Source: CAZOKO01 sp964580455
GTDB taxonomy: Bacteria; Desulfobacterota; WTBG01
Assembly: GCA_964580455.1 (NCBI GenBank)
Contig: CAZOKO010000003.1
Coordinates: 1 to 52,716, forward strand
Length of the DNA: 52,716 nucleotides
Direction: 5' to 3'
In this document: positions 17,422-25,489 of the stretch, piece after piece
Position numbering within the stretch: the stretch's first letter is position 1
How the letters are laid out: each line of letters opens with the position of its first letter
Position numbers and translations under genes: made by a program
The notes under the pieces: generated by a model
Databases searched by the model: none
The model's input: the letters and a program-made list of their open reading frames with translations, nothing else
Told to the model about the DNA's origin: nothing

Positions 17422-17507
17422 CCCCGTCTCATAAATTCTGCATGCCAAATTGGCAAAATGAAATGTTGTCAAAATGTTTATAATTGATCCACTTATCAGA
17501 GACGGGG
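17422..17507. repeat. Small inverted-repeat element (MITE-like)
   Basis: CCCCGTCTC (17422 onward) and GAGACGGGG (to 17507) are perfect inverted ends, extended by ATAA/TTAT after a two-base offset. The 86-bp element has no gene. It abuts the next palindromic repeat. It could be a miniature transposable element, but no parent transposase is in the window. Confidence 0.55.
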
Positions 17508-17666
17508 AAATCCGAAATTAGAATATCGAAACTCGGAACAAACTCAAATGATCAAAATATCAATGACCAAAACAGAAACCCAGAGTATCAGAACGTTTTT
17601 GTTTTGAATTTAGAACATTTGGATTTTGACATTGTTTCGTATTTCGGATTTCGATATTCGGATTTG
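17508..17666. repeat. Gene-less copy of the four-helix-bundle cassette ends
   Basis: Left arm 17508-17570 (ATCCGAAATTAGAATATCGA, then AACTCAAATGATCAAAATA) and right arm 17600-17666 (TTGAATTTAGAACATTTGGA, then TTTCGGATTTCGATATTCGG) are the same inverted family as at 16921-17394. Only about 30 bp lie between them. Confidence 0.7.
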
Positions 17667-17693
17667 GTCTGAACATGACTTTTCGTTCAGTCA

Positions 17694-18290
17694 CTACCTA
17701 TATTCCGCAAAATCAACCTCAAACACTACTTTCTTCTTATCCTTTACTAAAACGATCTCGGCTTTATCGGTGGGACTAATTTTGTCATAAGAAAAATAGG
17801 TTCTTATTGTAGCACGATATTTAGGAAATCCTGAGGTTGCAATCTTTTTTTCAGGAAGGTAGGCAACGTGATTGGCTGAGATCTTCTCAGGCTCAATGGC
17901 TTTGCCTTTTTGTACCAGATGCACCTTGAATTCATTGGCAAAGTCTATCTTATTCCCAAAAGTATGGACATCAATCTGTAAATCGGTACTTTTTATAATT
18001 CTCTCTTTTTCTTGATCAGATATTTTTTTGTCTCCGGCAAACAAAAGACCAGAGAGCACCATGAGTTTATTCCACTTCGTCCTGATTATTCCATTCTCTT
18101 CAAATAAATCTTTTTCTCCAAATCTGTAGCGCTGCTTTAAATATTCAGCAACTTTATATCCCTGTTTTTCCCCTTGCTTTATTGCATCCTCTATGTCTGT
18201 TTCAGTAAGGCTCAACAAAACACCAGCAGCATTACGGCAGGGTATAATAAACAAAAGGTGGATAAAAATGATTAATAATTTCCTCCTCAT
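17694..18290 (-). CDS. Exported protein of unknown function
   Basis: Protein of 198 residues with a signal peptide (MRRKLLIIFIHLLFIIPC, cleavage probably after NAAG) and a good ribosome binding site (GGAGG before ATG 18290). The rest is a Lys-rich soluble domain with a helical N-terminal part (TETDIEDAIKQGEKQGYKVA) and a strand-rich C-terminal part ending VVFEVDFAEYR. There are no heme motifs and only one Cys, within the signal region. I do not recognise the family. It follows the MtrA/MtrB-like pair on the same strand but is separated by about 360 bp of repeats, so membership of that operon is doubtful. Confidence 0.75.
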   Translation of the reverse strand: MRRKLLIIFIHLLFIIPCRNAAGVLLSLTETDIEDAIKQGEKQGYKVAEYLKQRYRFGEKDLFEENGIIRTKWNKLMVLSGLLFAGDKKISDQEKERIIKSTDLQIDVHTFGNKIDFANEFKVHLVQKGKAIEPEKISANHVAYLPEKKIATSGFPKYRATIRTYFSYDKISPTDKAEIVLVKDKKKVVFEVDFAEYR

Positions 18291-18647
18291 TTTACACCTC
18301 CCAAAGAAAATAAATCCGAAATTCGAATATCAAAAAATTATAACCACGAAGTTTACCCCGTTAGAAATAAAAGAAATCCAAATAGGATATGTAAAATACA
18401 AAGCAAGAAATATTGAAATATTATATCGATTCTACTATTGCTTCTAATGGGGACCACGAAGAATCACTAAGTAAAAAATAGAAATAAAGTAATACCCAGA
18501 ATTCAGTATCTAGTATCTTTCTGTCATATACTTGATTCGGATTTCGATATTCGGAGTTTGCAAAGGTTGTGGTGTTTCGACAAAAAGTTGAATTGCTAAA
18601 CAGATTACAGAACCTTCGAGACACAGCACCACTCAGTGAGCTGACTA
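18291..18647. other. Repeat-filled gap (interrupted copy of the cassette ends)
   Basis: No gene seen. Left arm 18311-18340 (AAATCCGAAATTCGAATATC) and right arm 18534-18560 (GATTCGGATTTCGATATTCG) are inverted copies of the four-helix-bundle cassette ends. Between them is non-coding sequence with another short repeat (CAGTATCTAGTATC). Confidence 0.6.
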
Positions 18648-20480
18648 TCAGAACGTATAATTCATCCCGAAACTTATAAGGTGTGCTGTTCCATCCAGTT
18701 CATTAACTTCTCTGTCATTGTAGTCTCTATAATTGTATTTGGCATAAAAGGAGAGGTAAGGCTTGTAGATATAATCCAGTCCAATGGAAGCATCAACGCG
18801 CTCTACATTAAGATCTGAGAATTCTCCCACATTACTACTGTAAATGCTGGAATCATAATCAGACTTGGAATCGGTGAAAGTAAAATTGCTGACAAGGGCT
18901 ATGGACCTGCTAAAGCGGTAATTAAGCGCAAGATTGTAGCAGTGACTCCTGTCATCATAACGAAGCCTTTCATCATAGAGGTCTATACTGTGATAGGTCT
19001 TATAATTTGTTCGTGTCTTAATCTCTGTATCGATCTGACTATAGGAACCAGTGATGATAAAATTATCCCTGGGTGCATACCATAAACTAAACATCATCTC
19101 CAGTCTTTCTTCATCTATCTCATAACGGTTACTATCAGCATCTTCATAAAGAACTGTTGAGGAAAGCGAAAGATTCCCTCTCGGATTCCAGTTGAGCGAA
19201 AACCGAATCTCATCTGTCCTGGTGGGCAAACTGGTCTGCGTTGTTTGAAACAATGTCCACTGCTCATTAAGAAAGGGGTCATTAACCCTCTCATTCTTGT
19301 AACGTATATTAAAATTAATCTTCCGATGAGGTCTGCCAAAAAGAGAAATGTCAAAGACCTTTTTGAATGTAGACTCCTCTGCACTATTACTGCGATCGAC
19401 ATCCTCCCAACGATAACTCCCTCTCAAAAAGTTCCTCTTCCACGGTCTGGTCCTGAAGGAGACTTTACTCCTCTTGACATCTTTGTCCATAGCACCGGGA
19501 ACTTTACTGTTAACATCATAGTCATAATGATTAAAATTGAAGGTGACATACTTTAAACTGGCAGTAGTAAAGCGAAATGCAAAACTCTCAAATTCACGTT
19601 CATGACGTGTATCTTGATTATGATTCTCTCCCTTCTCATAATCGAAACAGAAAGAAGACTGCAAAGGAAGTTCTGCCTTTGCCCTAAACTTATTTACGTA
19701 AGTTCTTGAATCTGCAATACTGTTATATTTCTGAAAGCCTTTCACAGGAAACGACGGAGCAGGATAACCATAATATGCTATGGGAGATTTTCCACCTTCA
19801 TTAAAGCTTCTCTGCAAATGGCTATAATTGAAGGTAAAAGAACCTACCGTTATTTCTGTCCCAACATTAACATCCTCAGTGGTCTGATCTATACGCCTGT
19901 TTCTGGAGGTAACATGACACTGTGCACATTTGTTCACCGTGGTAGCCTGTCTGTGACCTCGCTTATTCAACTGCCTGTAATTCGCATTCACCTTAAAGTT
20001 AGGAAGGAAGGGAATGCGAAAAGTATTATCACTTTTTATCTCTTCCCTGATGATAGCATTACTTTTACCTGCATCGAAGTCAGTAAAGAAATCCTGGTTT
20101 TCTAAAGGATCATGGTCAAGATAGTGTTTAAAACGGTTATATGATGTCTCCGATTGAAAAAGCCTGTTGACATCCAAATCCATCATATAATGCTGATCAT
20201 CCTTATCTTTGATATCACCACCCAGGTCCAAATACTTACTGCGTGTATGAGCCTTTAAAGAGAAATACCCCTCCATGCCTGGATCCAGTACATCATACTC
20301 CCCCACCTTTCCCCGATTACCATTCACAGTAGCATGGTGATACCCTATACCCGCATCAAAGGTATATTCTTCCTCCTCAAGCAAGTTTCCCGCCCAGCTA
20401 ACATTATACGGGGTAAAACTAATAAATGTTATGATTGCAAGAAAAAAGGCAAATATGAAACCAGTTTTATTAACCACCAT
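18648..20480 (-). CDS. Outer-membrane beta-barrel porin, MtrB-like, with one heme motif
   Basis: Protein of 610 residues with a signal peptide and, after about residue 190, a succession of alternating amphipathic strands rich in Tyr, Phe, Arg and Asp, ending in Phe (SFGMNYTF). This is the pattern of an outer-membrane barrel and resembles MtrB/PioB-type decaheme-associated porins. The soluble N-terminal part contains one CX2CH (CAQCH, 185-189) followed by a basic loop. A heme motif in the porin itself is unusual and could contact the cytochrome in the pore. The gene lies about 190 bp downstream of a decaheme lipoprotein on the same strand, so the two probably form an electron conduit through the outer membrane. 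AAGGAAACA precedes the start. Confidence 0.82.
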   Translation of the reverse strand: MVVNKTGFIFAFFLAIITFISFTPYNVSWAGNLLEEEEYTFDAGIGYHHATVNGNRGKVGEYDVLDPGMEGYFSLKAHTRSKYLDLGGDIKDKDDQHYMMDLDVNRLFQSETSYNRFKHYLDHDPLENQDFFTDFDAGKSNAIIREEIKSDNTFRIPFLPNFKVNANYRQLNKRGHRQATTVNKCAQCHVTSRNRRIDQTTEDVNVGTEITVGSFTFNYSHLQRSFNEGGKSPIAYYGYPAPSFPVKGFQKYNSIADSRTYVNKFRAKAELPLQSSFCFDYEKGENHNQDTRHEREFESFAFRFTTASLKYVTFNFNHYDYDVNSKVPGAMDKDVKRSKVSFRTRPWKRNFLRGSYRWEDVDRSNSAEESTFKKVFDISLFGRPHRKINFNIRYKNERVNDPFLNEQWTLFQTTQTSLPTRTDEIRFSLNWNPRGNLSLSSTVLYEDADSNRYEIDEERLEMMFSLWYAPRDNFIITGSYSQIDTEIKTRTNYKTYHSIDLYDERLRYDDRSHCYNLALNYRFSRSIALVSNFTFTDSKSDYDSSIYSSNVGEFSDLNVERVDASIGLDYIYKPYLSFYAKYNYRDYNDREVNELDGTAHLISFGMNYTF

Positions 20481-20540
20481 TGTTTCCTTATTGGTTAGCT
20501 CGGGTACTCGTTACTCGGTTGCGCTGCTCGCCCAATTAAA

Positions 20541-20608
20541 CAAATTCGAAATTCAAATGTTCAAAACTTTTTTGTTCTTGTCATTTGAATTTTGATCATT
20601 CGGATTTG
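20541..20608. repeat. Gene-less copy of the four-helix-bundle cassette ends
   Basis: CAAATTCGAAATTCAAATG and the inverse CATTTGAATTTTGATCATTCGGATTTG face each other across about 15 bp, between the decaheme and barrel genes. Confidence 0.65.
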
Positions 20609-20670
20609 GGATATATATCCTGCTTCCTGTACCCTGACCCCTACACCCTATTCTTCTATCTAGCAGCACC

Positions 20671-21588
20671 CTACCTCGTCAACACCCCTCTCCCCATTTG
20701 AGAAGGCAAATCACTTCCATGGATCTGCGAATGACACTGAGTACAGGATGTAATCAGTGTTGACATGGTAGGATGTATCCCTGCCATATCAATCCCACGA
20801 TGTCCTCGATGACAGCGCAGGCAAAGAAATGGCTCGCTCTGTTTTAAAAGATTATTAGCAATTGTTCCATGAGCATCATGGCAGATATCACAACCTTCCT
20901 CTACCGGAGGATGCTCATAGACAAAAGGTCCCTGCTTATCCGCATGACACTCAAAACAGAGATCATTAACAGACAAAGCCTTTAAACCATTTGGTTCCCC
21001 TCCATGAGTATTATGACACTCAGCACATTTCATCTTACCTTCTCTTATGGGATGGTGGGAGGGAAATTGTGCTCGTGCTCTCATTTGCTGGTGACAATCG
21101 TAACAGAGTTCGGGATCTTCCTTATACAACATTTTCTTTGCTGTTGTCTTATGTGACTTATGACAATCGTTACATCCCACATCACTTAAGGCATGAAGAT
21201 TACTTTTCCAGTGAATGAGGGATCCTTGAGCATGACATTTTAAGCAAATGGATGAGCTCTGAGCCGCCGTTAATTTACTAAAATTAATTATCTTCTCAAC
21301 ATCACCCCTTTCCATCACATGGGCACTCCCCGGCCCGTGACATCCTTCGCATCCTCTCTCACTGCCTGCAACTTCAAAACTGCGTATTTTGTAATGAATA
21401 GTTTCTCTAAAGTACTCAAACACATCTTCATGGCATACTGCACATGCTTCTGAACCAACATAGGTCGCATCGGGTAAAGTAACAACAGGAGCAACGTAGC
21501 TACTATATCGAGTACATGCGCTGATAATACAGAGTAAAAGAATATTGCTCCCGAAAATCCACTTTGGAATGTTGAATTTGGAAAACAC
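20671..21588 (-). CDS. Decaheme cytochrome c lipoprotein, MtrA/DmsE family
   Basis: Protein of 305 residues with a lipobox (IISAC) and exactly ten CX2CH motifs: CAVCH, CEGCH, CLKCH, CNDCH, CYDCH, CAECH, CFECH, CDICH, CLRCH, CTQCH. The opening YVGSEACAVCH and the paired CHxxH segments (CNDCHKSHK, CAECHNTHGG, CDICHDAHG) are typical of the DmsE/MtrA decaheme family, which forms a wire inside an outer-membrane barrel. A barrel gene follows on the same strand. The start is a GTG (21588) with AAGGTG just upstream. It is transcribed divergently from the octaheme gene at 21771, sharing a 180-bp control region. Direction of electron flow cannot be read from the sequence. Confidence 0.93.
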   Translation of the reverse strand: MFSKFNIPKWIFGSNILLLCIISACTRYSSYVAPVVTLPDATYVGSEACAVCHEDVFEYFRETIHYKIRSFEVAGSERGCEGCHGPGSAHVMERGDVEKIINFSKLTAAQSSSICLKCHAQGSLIHWKSNLHALSDVGCNDCHKSHKTTAKKMLYKEDPELCYDCHQQMRARAQFPSHHPIREGKMKCAECHNTHGGEPNGLKALSVNDLCFECHADKQGPFVYEHPPVEEGCDICHDAHGTIANNLLKQSEPFLCLRCHRGHRGIDMAGIHPTMSTLITSCTQCHSQIHGSDLPSQMGRGVLTR

Positions 21589-21770
21589 TTTTCACCTTAA
21601 CTGCAATAAGACGAGTTTATTGGAAAAATAATCTCTTGACATCTCTAGTAATATATAATATTTAGCAATCCTCAATTTGTAATTCCATACCAGATTCTTT
21701 TTAGAATTGCAAAGAATAATTCATGATTTTTTGTTTTTTTAAATTTGTTTCATTTATTATTACAGGGAAA
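21589..21770. promoter_or_regulatory. Shared divergent control region
   Basis: The gap separates the minus-strand decaheme gene from the plus-strand octaheme gene. A TTGACA at 21636-21641 faces the plus strand; a 17-bp spacer gives only TATTTA (21659-21664) as -10, while the better TATAAT at 21654 is too close. The region is very AT-rich. No palindromic operator stood out. Confidence 0.35.
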
Positions 21771-22847
21771 ATGTGTCAACCAGGGAAAAGAAGCTCTTCT
21801 AAATTAACCCCCCTTATTTACCTTATCTCTTTTTTTTCAATAATCAGCTTTGCTCAATCTTCTTTAGCTTTTGATGAGCAAAATTGCCTGCTCTGTCATA
21901 AATATCGGGGATTGAGCTATATAGATGAAGACGGGCAACTCATGCTTCTCTACATCACCGAACCCAGTTATTTGAATAGCCCCCACGCACTACCCAAATG
22001 CGGAGATTGCCACACAGATGTAGAGGGGTTTCCTCATGAATCAGTGAAGAAAGTCGATTGCCTTGTACAATGCCATGTAAGAGAGCCTTTTTCAGAAAAG
22101 TTATTTTCCCATAAAAAATCAGCAGATTTACTGAATGATAGTGTTCACTCCAGAAGGGATAAAGACGGCAATCTAAAGGAACATCAGGAAGATTTGCCAG
22201 ATTGTAAAACCTGTCATAATGATCCGCTATACAGACCTTTCTACTACTTTAAATCTGCACATGCTGGCATATCGAAAAAGGTAATAGGTCGCTGCCTTGT
22301 CTGCCACGATGATGATATTTATGTAAAGAAATTTTACAGCCATTTTTCCTCCCGCATGCAAAAACTGAGACCTCCTAAAGAACTGGTTGCTATGTGTGGT
22401 AAATGCCATGAAGATGACGAGGTCATGCAACGCCATGGCCTTCCAAATGTGTTGCATTCCTACAGGGAGACTTATCATGGCAAGGCTGTTCATTTTGGTG
22501 ATGAGTGGACTCCAGACTGTCTGGATTGTCATGTGAAAGCAGGAGAGTCTGTACATCTTATGCACGCAAAAGACGATCCCAGATCATCCGTCCATAAAGA
22601 CGAAGTATTTAACACCTGTTCGACTCTCGACTGTCATCCAGGAACTGACTCAAAGCTGGATGGTTTTAATCCTCACCCATCACCAGACATAAAAAAGAAT
22701 CCCGTTATATTTTTTGCTACACTCTTTTTCTATTTTCTCACTACCATTACCATTGTTTTTGTCATGCTAATGATTATCCTGGACATAGCAAGAAGATTAT
22801 TCCCTAATTGTTCTCTTTTTCCACTGAAAAGTAGAGATAATAAATGA
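21771..22847 (+). CDS. Octaheme cytochrome c with C-terminal membrane anchor
   Basis: About 358 residues: signal peptide, eight potential heme sites and one C-terminal membrane helix (FFATLFFYFLTTITIVFVML). Six sites are CX2CH (CLLCH, CGDCH, CKTCH, CLVCH, CGKCH, CLDCH), the third is CX3CH (CLVQCH) and the last is CX4CH (CSTLDCH). It is paralogous to 34001-35140, where the same positions are CX3CH and CX8CH. Its stop overlaps the next start (ATGA), so it is coupled to the cytochrome b/c protein at 22844. The pair probably forms a membrane quinol:cytochrome c oxidoreductase of the Cbc/Ext kind. The start could be ATG 21723 instead; neither start has a strong ribosome binding site. Confidence 0.88.
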   Translation: MCQPGKRSSSKLTPLIYLISFFSIISFAQSSLAFDEQNCLLCHKYRGLSYIDEDGQLMLLYITEPSYLNSPHALPKCGDCHTDVEGFPHESVKKVDCLVQCHVREPFSEKLFSHKKSADLLNDSVHSRRDKDGNLKEHQEDLPDCKTCHNDPLYRPFYYFKSAHAGISKKVIGRCLVCHDDDIYVKKFYSHFSSRMQKLRPPKELVAMCGKCHEDDEVMQRHGLPNVLHSYRETYHGKAVHFGDEWTPDCLDCHVKAGESVHLMHAKDDPRSSVHKDEVFNTCSTLDCHPGTDSKLDGFNPHPSPDIKKNPVIFFATLFFYFLTTITIVFVMLMIILDIARRLFPNCSLFPLKSRDNK

Positions 22848-24514
22848 GCGCTGAACTAAGAATCAAAGAAAGCAATGAGCAAAGATTTTTCCTTCGCTTA
22901 ACACTCAATCAGAGAATACAACATATTGTTCTTATTCTCTCCTTCAGCGTCCTTGCCCTTACCGGCATGCCGATGAAATACTTTGATAGCTCATGGGGCG
23001 CATCTCTCTTCGCTCTCTTTGGAGGGATCGTATGGGCGCCTATCATCCATCGCATTGCAGCAATTGTTATCCTCCTGATGTTTTTCTATCACGTAATCTA
23101 TGTTTTAGTCATAGCCTATACAAATTTTATCCGACCTTTAAAAAAAGAGAATCGATGCACCTTCCGCAATATTATTAAATCCATCTTAAGCATGCCCATG
23201 ATACCCAATGCGGCGGATCTGCGTGAGGCGAAAGAAATACTTATGTATTATTTTTTCATAAGCAGTAAAAAACCTGTTATGGGACGCTTTGGGGTCAGGG
23301 AAAAATTCGGTTACTGGGCCGTCTTTTGGGGTATGCCTATACTGGGAATCACTGGATTTTTCCTCTGGGCAGAAGGCATTGTTACACGATATCTGCCCGG
23401 CATTGTCTTAAACATCTCTTATATTGCGCACAGTGACGAAGCCCTGCTGGCAGTGACAGTTATCTTTATCTGGCATATCTACAACACCCATATAAGTCTA
23501 TCAAAATTCCCTATGGGTATGTCCTGGTTTACCGGTTATGAAAACGAAGAAGAAATGATGGAAGAACACTACAATTTCTATCTTGATACAATGAAAGAAG
23601 AAGGGCTAGCTGCTGAAATCAAAGAGGAGAATAAATACCCTTTTGAAGGTCAGAGTCTCCTCGTCAGAATTTTCAAGAAGACCTATCTGGTTTCCCTCAT
23701 GTTTATTTTAGCACTGGCCACTATTTTTATCGCTCTTACAATCTATCGGACAACCTTCGGGCACCTCCCCCCTCCTCGTGAAACTACAACACCGGAGAAG
23801 AAGTCTGTAAAACTGGAGGAGTTTTTAGAAAAGATTGTTTTGGAAGATAAAGATAAGGAAAGATTGTATCGGGGATACCGAATCACTATGGAAAAAGAGA
23901 TTAAAGGTTACTATCATAATATTGCTCTTAAAGTTGAACCGGATAAACGCTCACACTGCATTATATGCCATGGTGATTTTCCTCATGGTGAAACCAAGCA
24001 CATCCGCGCATTTCTGAATATGCACAACTTCTATTTGGCCTGTGAAACCTGCCACATCCGTCCTGAAGATGAAGCAGAAACATTTGTTTATCGATGGTAT
24101 GATATTGACAGCGGAGATATCATGCAGAATCCGGTGATTGATATTAAATCGACTGATGAATTAGACATCAAGTTAATCCCCTGTCGTATAGAAAAAGGGA
24201 AACTCATAAGAGCGGATTCAGAAGAGAGGATTAAGATTACCAAAGATTTTATCCGTAAAGTTGAAAAGGATGAGATTAGTTTTGAAGAGGAAAAGAAGAT
24301 ATTGAAAAAAATACATGATCGGATCAACCCTCAATCCATCCAGTGTCAGGAGTGTCACACCAGAGATAAACTTATTTTACCTCTTGCGGAAATTGGCTAT
24401 TCTGAACGGAGGATTGGATATATATGCAGTGACGAAATCAGCAGGATGATTCGCGATTACGAATTGTATTCCTCTCCAACTCACTTGAAAGCATGGGAGG
24501 GAAAGGAACAATAA
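22844..24514 (+). CDS. Fused cytochrome b - triheme cytochrome c membrane protein
   Basis: Protein of 556 residues. The first part (about 1-250) is a four-helix di-heme-type cytochrome b (RIQHIVLILSFSVLALTGMP, HRIAAIVILLMFFYHVIY, GITGFFLWAEG, AHSDEALLAV, FIWHIYNTH) with His pairs suited to heme b. A further helix (about 285-310) leads to a periplasmic domain with three CX2CH (CIICH, CETCH, CQECH). In the second cassette the same two parts are separate genes (35137-35859 and 35891-36700), so this is a gene fusion or its ancestor. It likely takes electrons from menaquinol and passes them to the octaheme partner. Overlap of 4 bp upstream; NHL gene 54 bp downstream. Confidence 0.9.
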   Translation: MSAELRIKESNEQRFFLRLTLNQRIQHIVLILSFSVLALTGMPMKYFDSSWGASLFALFGGIVWAPIIHRIAAIVILLMFFYHVIYVLVIAYTNFIRPLKKENRCTFRNIIKSILSMPMIPNAADLREAKEILMYYFFISSKKPVMGRFGVREKFGYWAVFWGMPILGITGFFLWAEGIVTRYLPGIVLNISYIAHSDEALLAVTVIFIWHIYNTHISLSKFPMGMSWFTGYENEEEMMEEHYNFYLDTMKEEGLAAEIKEENKYPFEGQSLLVRIFKKTYLVSLMFILALATIFIALTIYRTTFGHLPPPRETTTPEKKSVKLEEFLEKIVLEDKDKERLYRGYRITMEKEIKGYYHNIALKVEPDKRSHCIICHGDFPHGETKHIRAFLNMHNFYLACETCHIRPEDEAETFVYRWYDIDSGDIMQNPVIDIKSTDELDIKLIPCRIEKGKLIRADSEERIKITKDFIRKVEKDEISFEEEKKILKKIHDRINPQSIQCQECHTRDKLILPLAEIGYSERRIGYICSDEISRMIRDYELYSSPTHLKAWEGKEQ

Positions 24515-24568
24515 ACATAAAATTATTGTGATAACTTATATGGTTAATAATCTTTACGGGACTGTAAT

Positions 24569-25489
24569 TTGAGAACTATTGTTTACTCTTTCGTTTTTAT
24601 CTCTTTTCTTATAACCGATTTGCTGCAAGCTGCCGAACTAGAAACTACCACAGCGCTGCCTCTTTTTACCCTGGAATCCAGCCTCCATATGCCAAGCGAT
24701 GTAGCTGTTGGTAAGCAAAATCGCATCTATGTTCTTGATGGCTCCCACGGTCAGGTTAAGGTCTTTAATGATAAGGGTAATTTCATTTTTTCTTTTGGGT
24801 CTAAAGGATCGGGGAAAACTCAGTTAATGAACCCTTTAGGACTTGATGTAGATGATGCAGGTAACGTGTATATTGCTGATTCTGGCAATCACCGTATACA
24901 GATCTTTGACCAGAATGGGAGATGGATAAGTACCTTTAATCTAACAAGGGAAACGGGATTAACCCCCCCTGATCCAACTGATGTAGCCGTTAACCGTGCT
25001 AAGGATCGCTGTTATGTTGTAGACAACGATAACCATAAAATTCTTATGTTCAACAAAACGGGTTCCAAGTTTCTTGGTCAGTGGGGAACCAGAGGAGAAG
25101 TCCTGGGAAAATTCCGTTACCCTTACTTTATCACAGTCAATAAAGAGGGAAACGTAGCAATAGTAGATCTGCTCAATACCCGTGTGCAAGTTTTCAACCC
25201 TGAGGGTAAATTTCTCCATCTAGTCGGCTCCTGGGGAGTTGACCGTGGGAATTTCTACCGTCCCAAGGGAATAGCCATAGACAATAATAACCGAATTTTT
25301 GTAAGTGATAGTGTCCTGGGCGTTGTTCAAATTTTCGATCCTCAGGGAAACTTCTTGTCTGTGGTGGGGAACAAGGAAGGACAAATACTGAGGTTCACGA
25401 CCCCTGTTGGAATCTATGTTGACCATAATTACAGACTCTATGTAGTAGAAATGACAATGGACAGAGTGAGGGTTTTTAAACTTCAATGA
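24569..25489 (+). CDS. Exported NHL-repeat beta-propeller protein
   Basis: Protein of 306 residues with a signal peptide and about six NHL repeats, seen as recurring blocks such as IYVLDGSHGQVKVF, VYIADSGNHRIQIF, CYVVDNDNHKILMF, VAIVDLLNTRVQVF, IFVSDSVLGVVQIF and LYVVEMTMDRVRVF. Six blades would close a propeller. NHL propellers are usually binding scaffolds, so it may organise the giant cytochromes in the periplasm or on the surface. A paralogue lies at 36975-37913. Its stop overlaps the start of the 20-heme gene (ATGA). The start is a TTG with a weak ribosome binding site. Confidence 0.9.
   Translation: MRTIVYSFVFISFLITDLLQAAELETTTALPLFTLESSLHMPSDVAVGKQNRIYVLDGSHGQVKVFNDKGNFIFSFGSKGSGKTQLMNPLGLDVDDAGNVYIADSGNHRIQIFDQNGRWISTFNLTRETGLTPPDPTDVAVNRAKDRCYVVDNDNHKILMFNKTGSKFLGQWGTRGEVLGKFRYPYFITVNKEGNVAIVDLLNTRVQVFNPEGKFLHLVGSWGVDRGNFYRPKGIAIDNNNRIFVSDSVLGVVQIFDPQGNFLSVVGNKEGQILRFTTPVGIYVDHNYRLYVVEMTMDRVRVFKLQ

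Noticed and set aside
16921..18565. CRISPR array in the repeat cluster
   Set aside because: The repeats are inverted and unevenly spaced, with no constant direct repeat plus spacers and no cas genes.
21636..21659. TTGACA with the good TATAAT at 21654
   Set aside because: The spacing of 12 bp is not functional; only a weak -10 fits at 17 bp.
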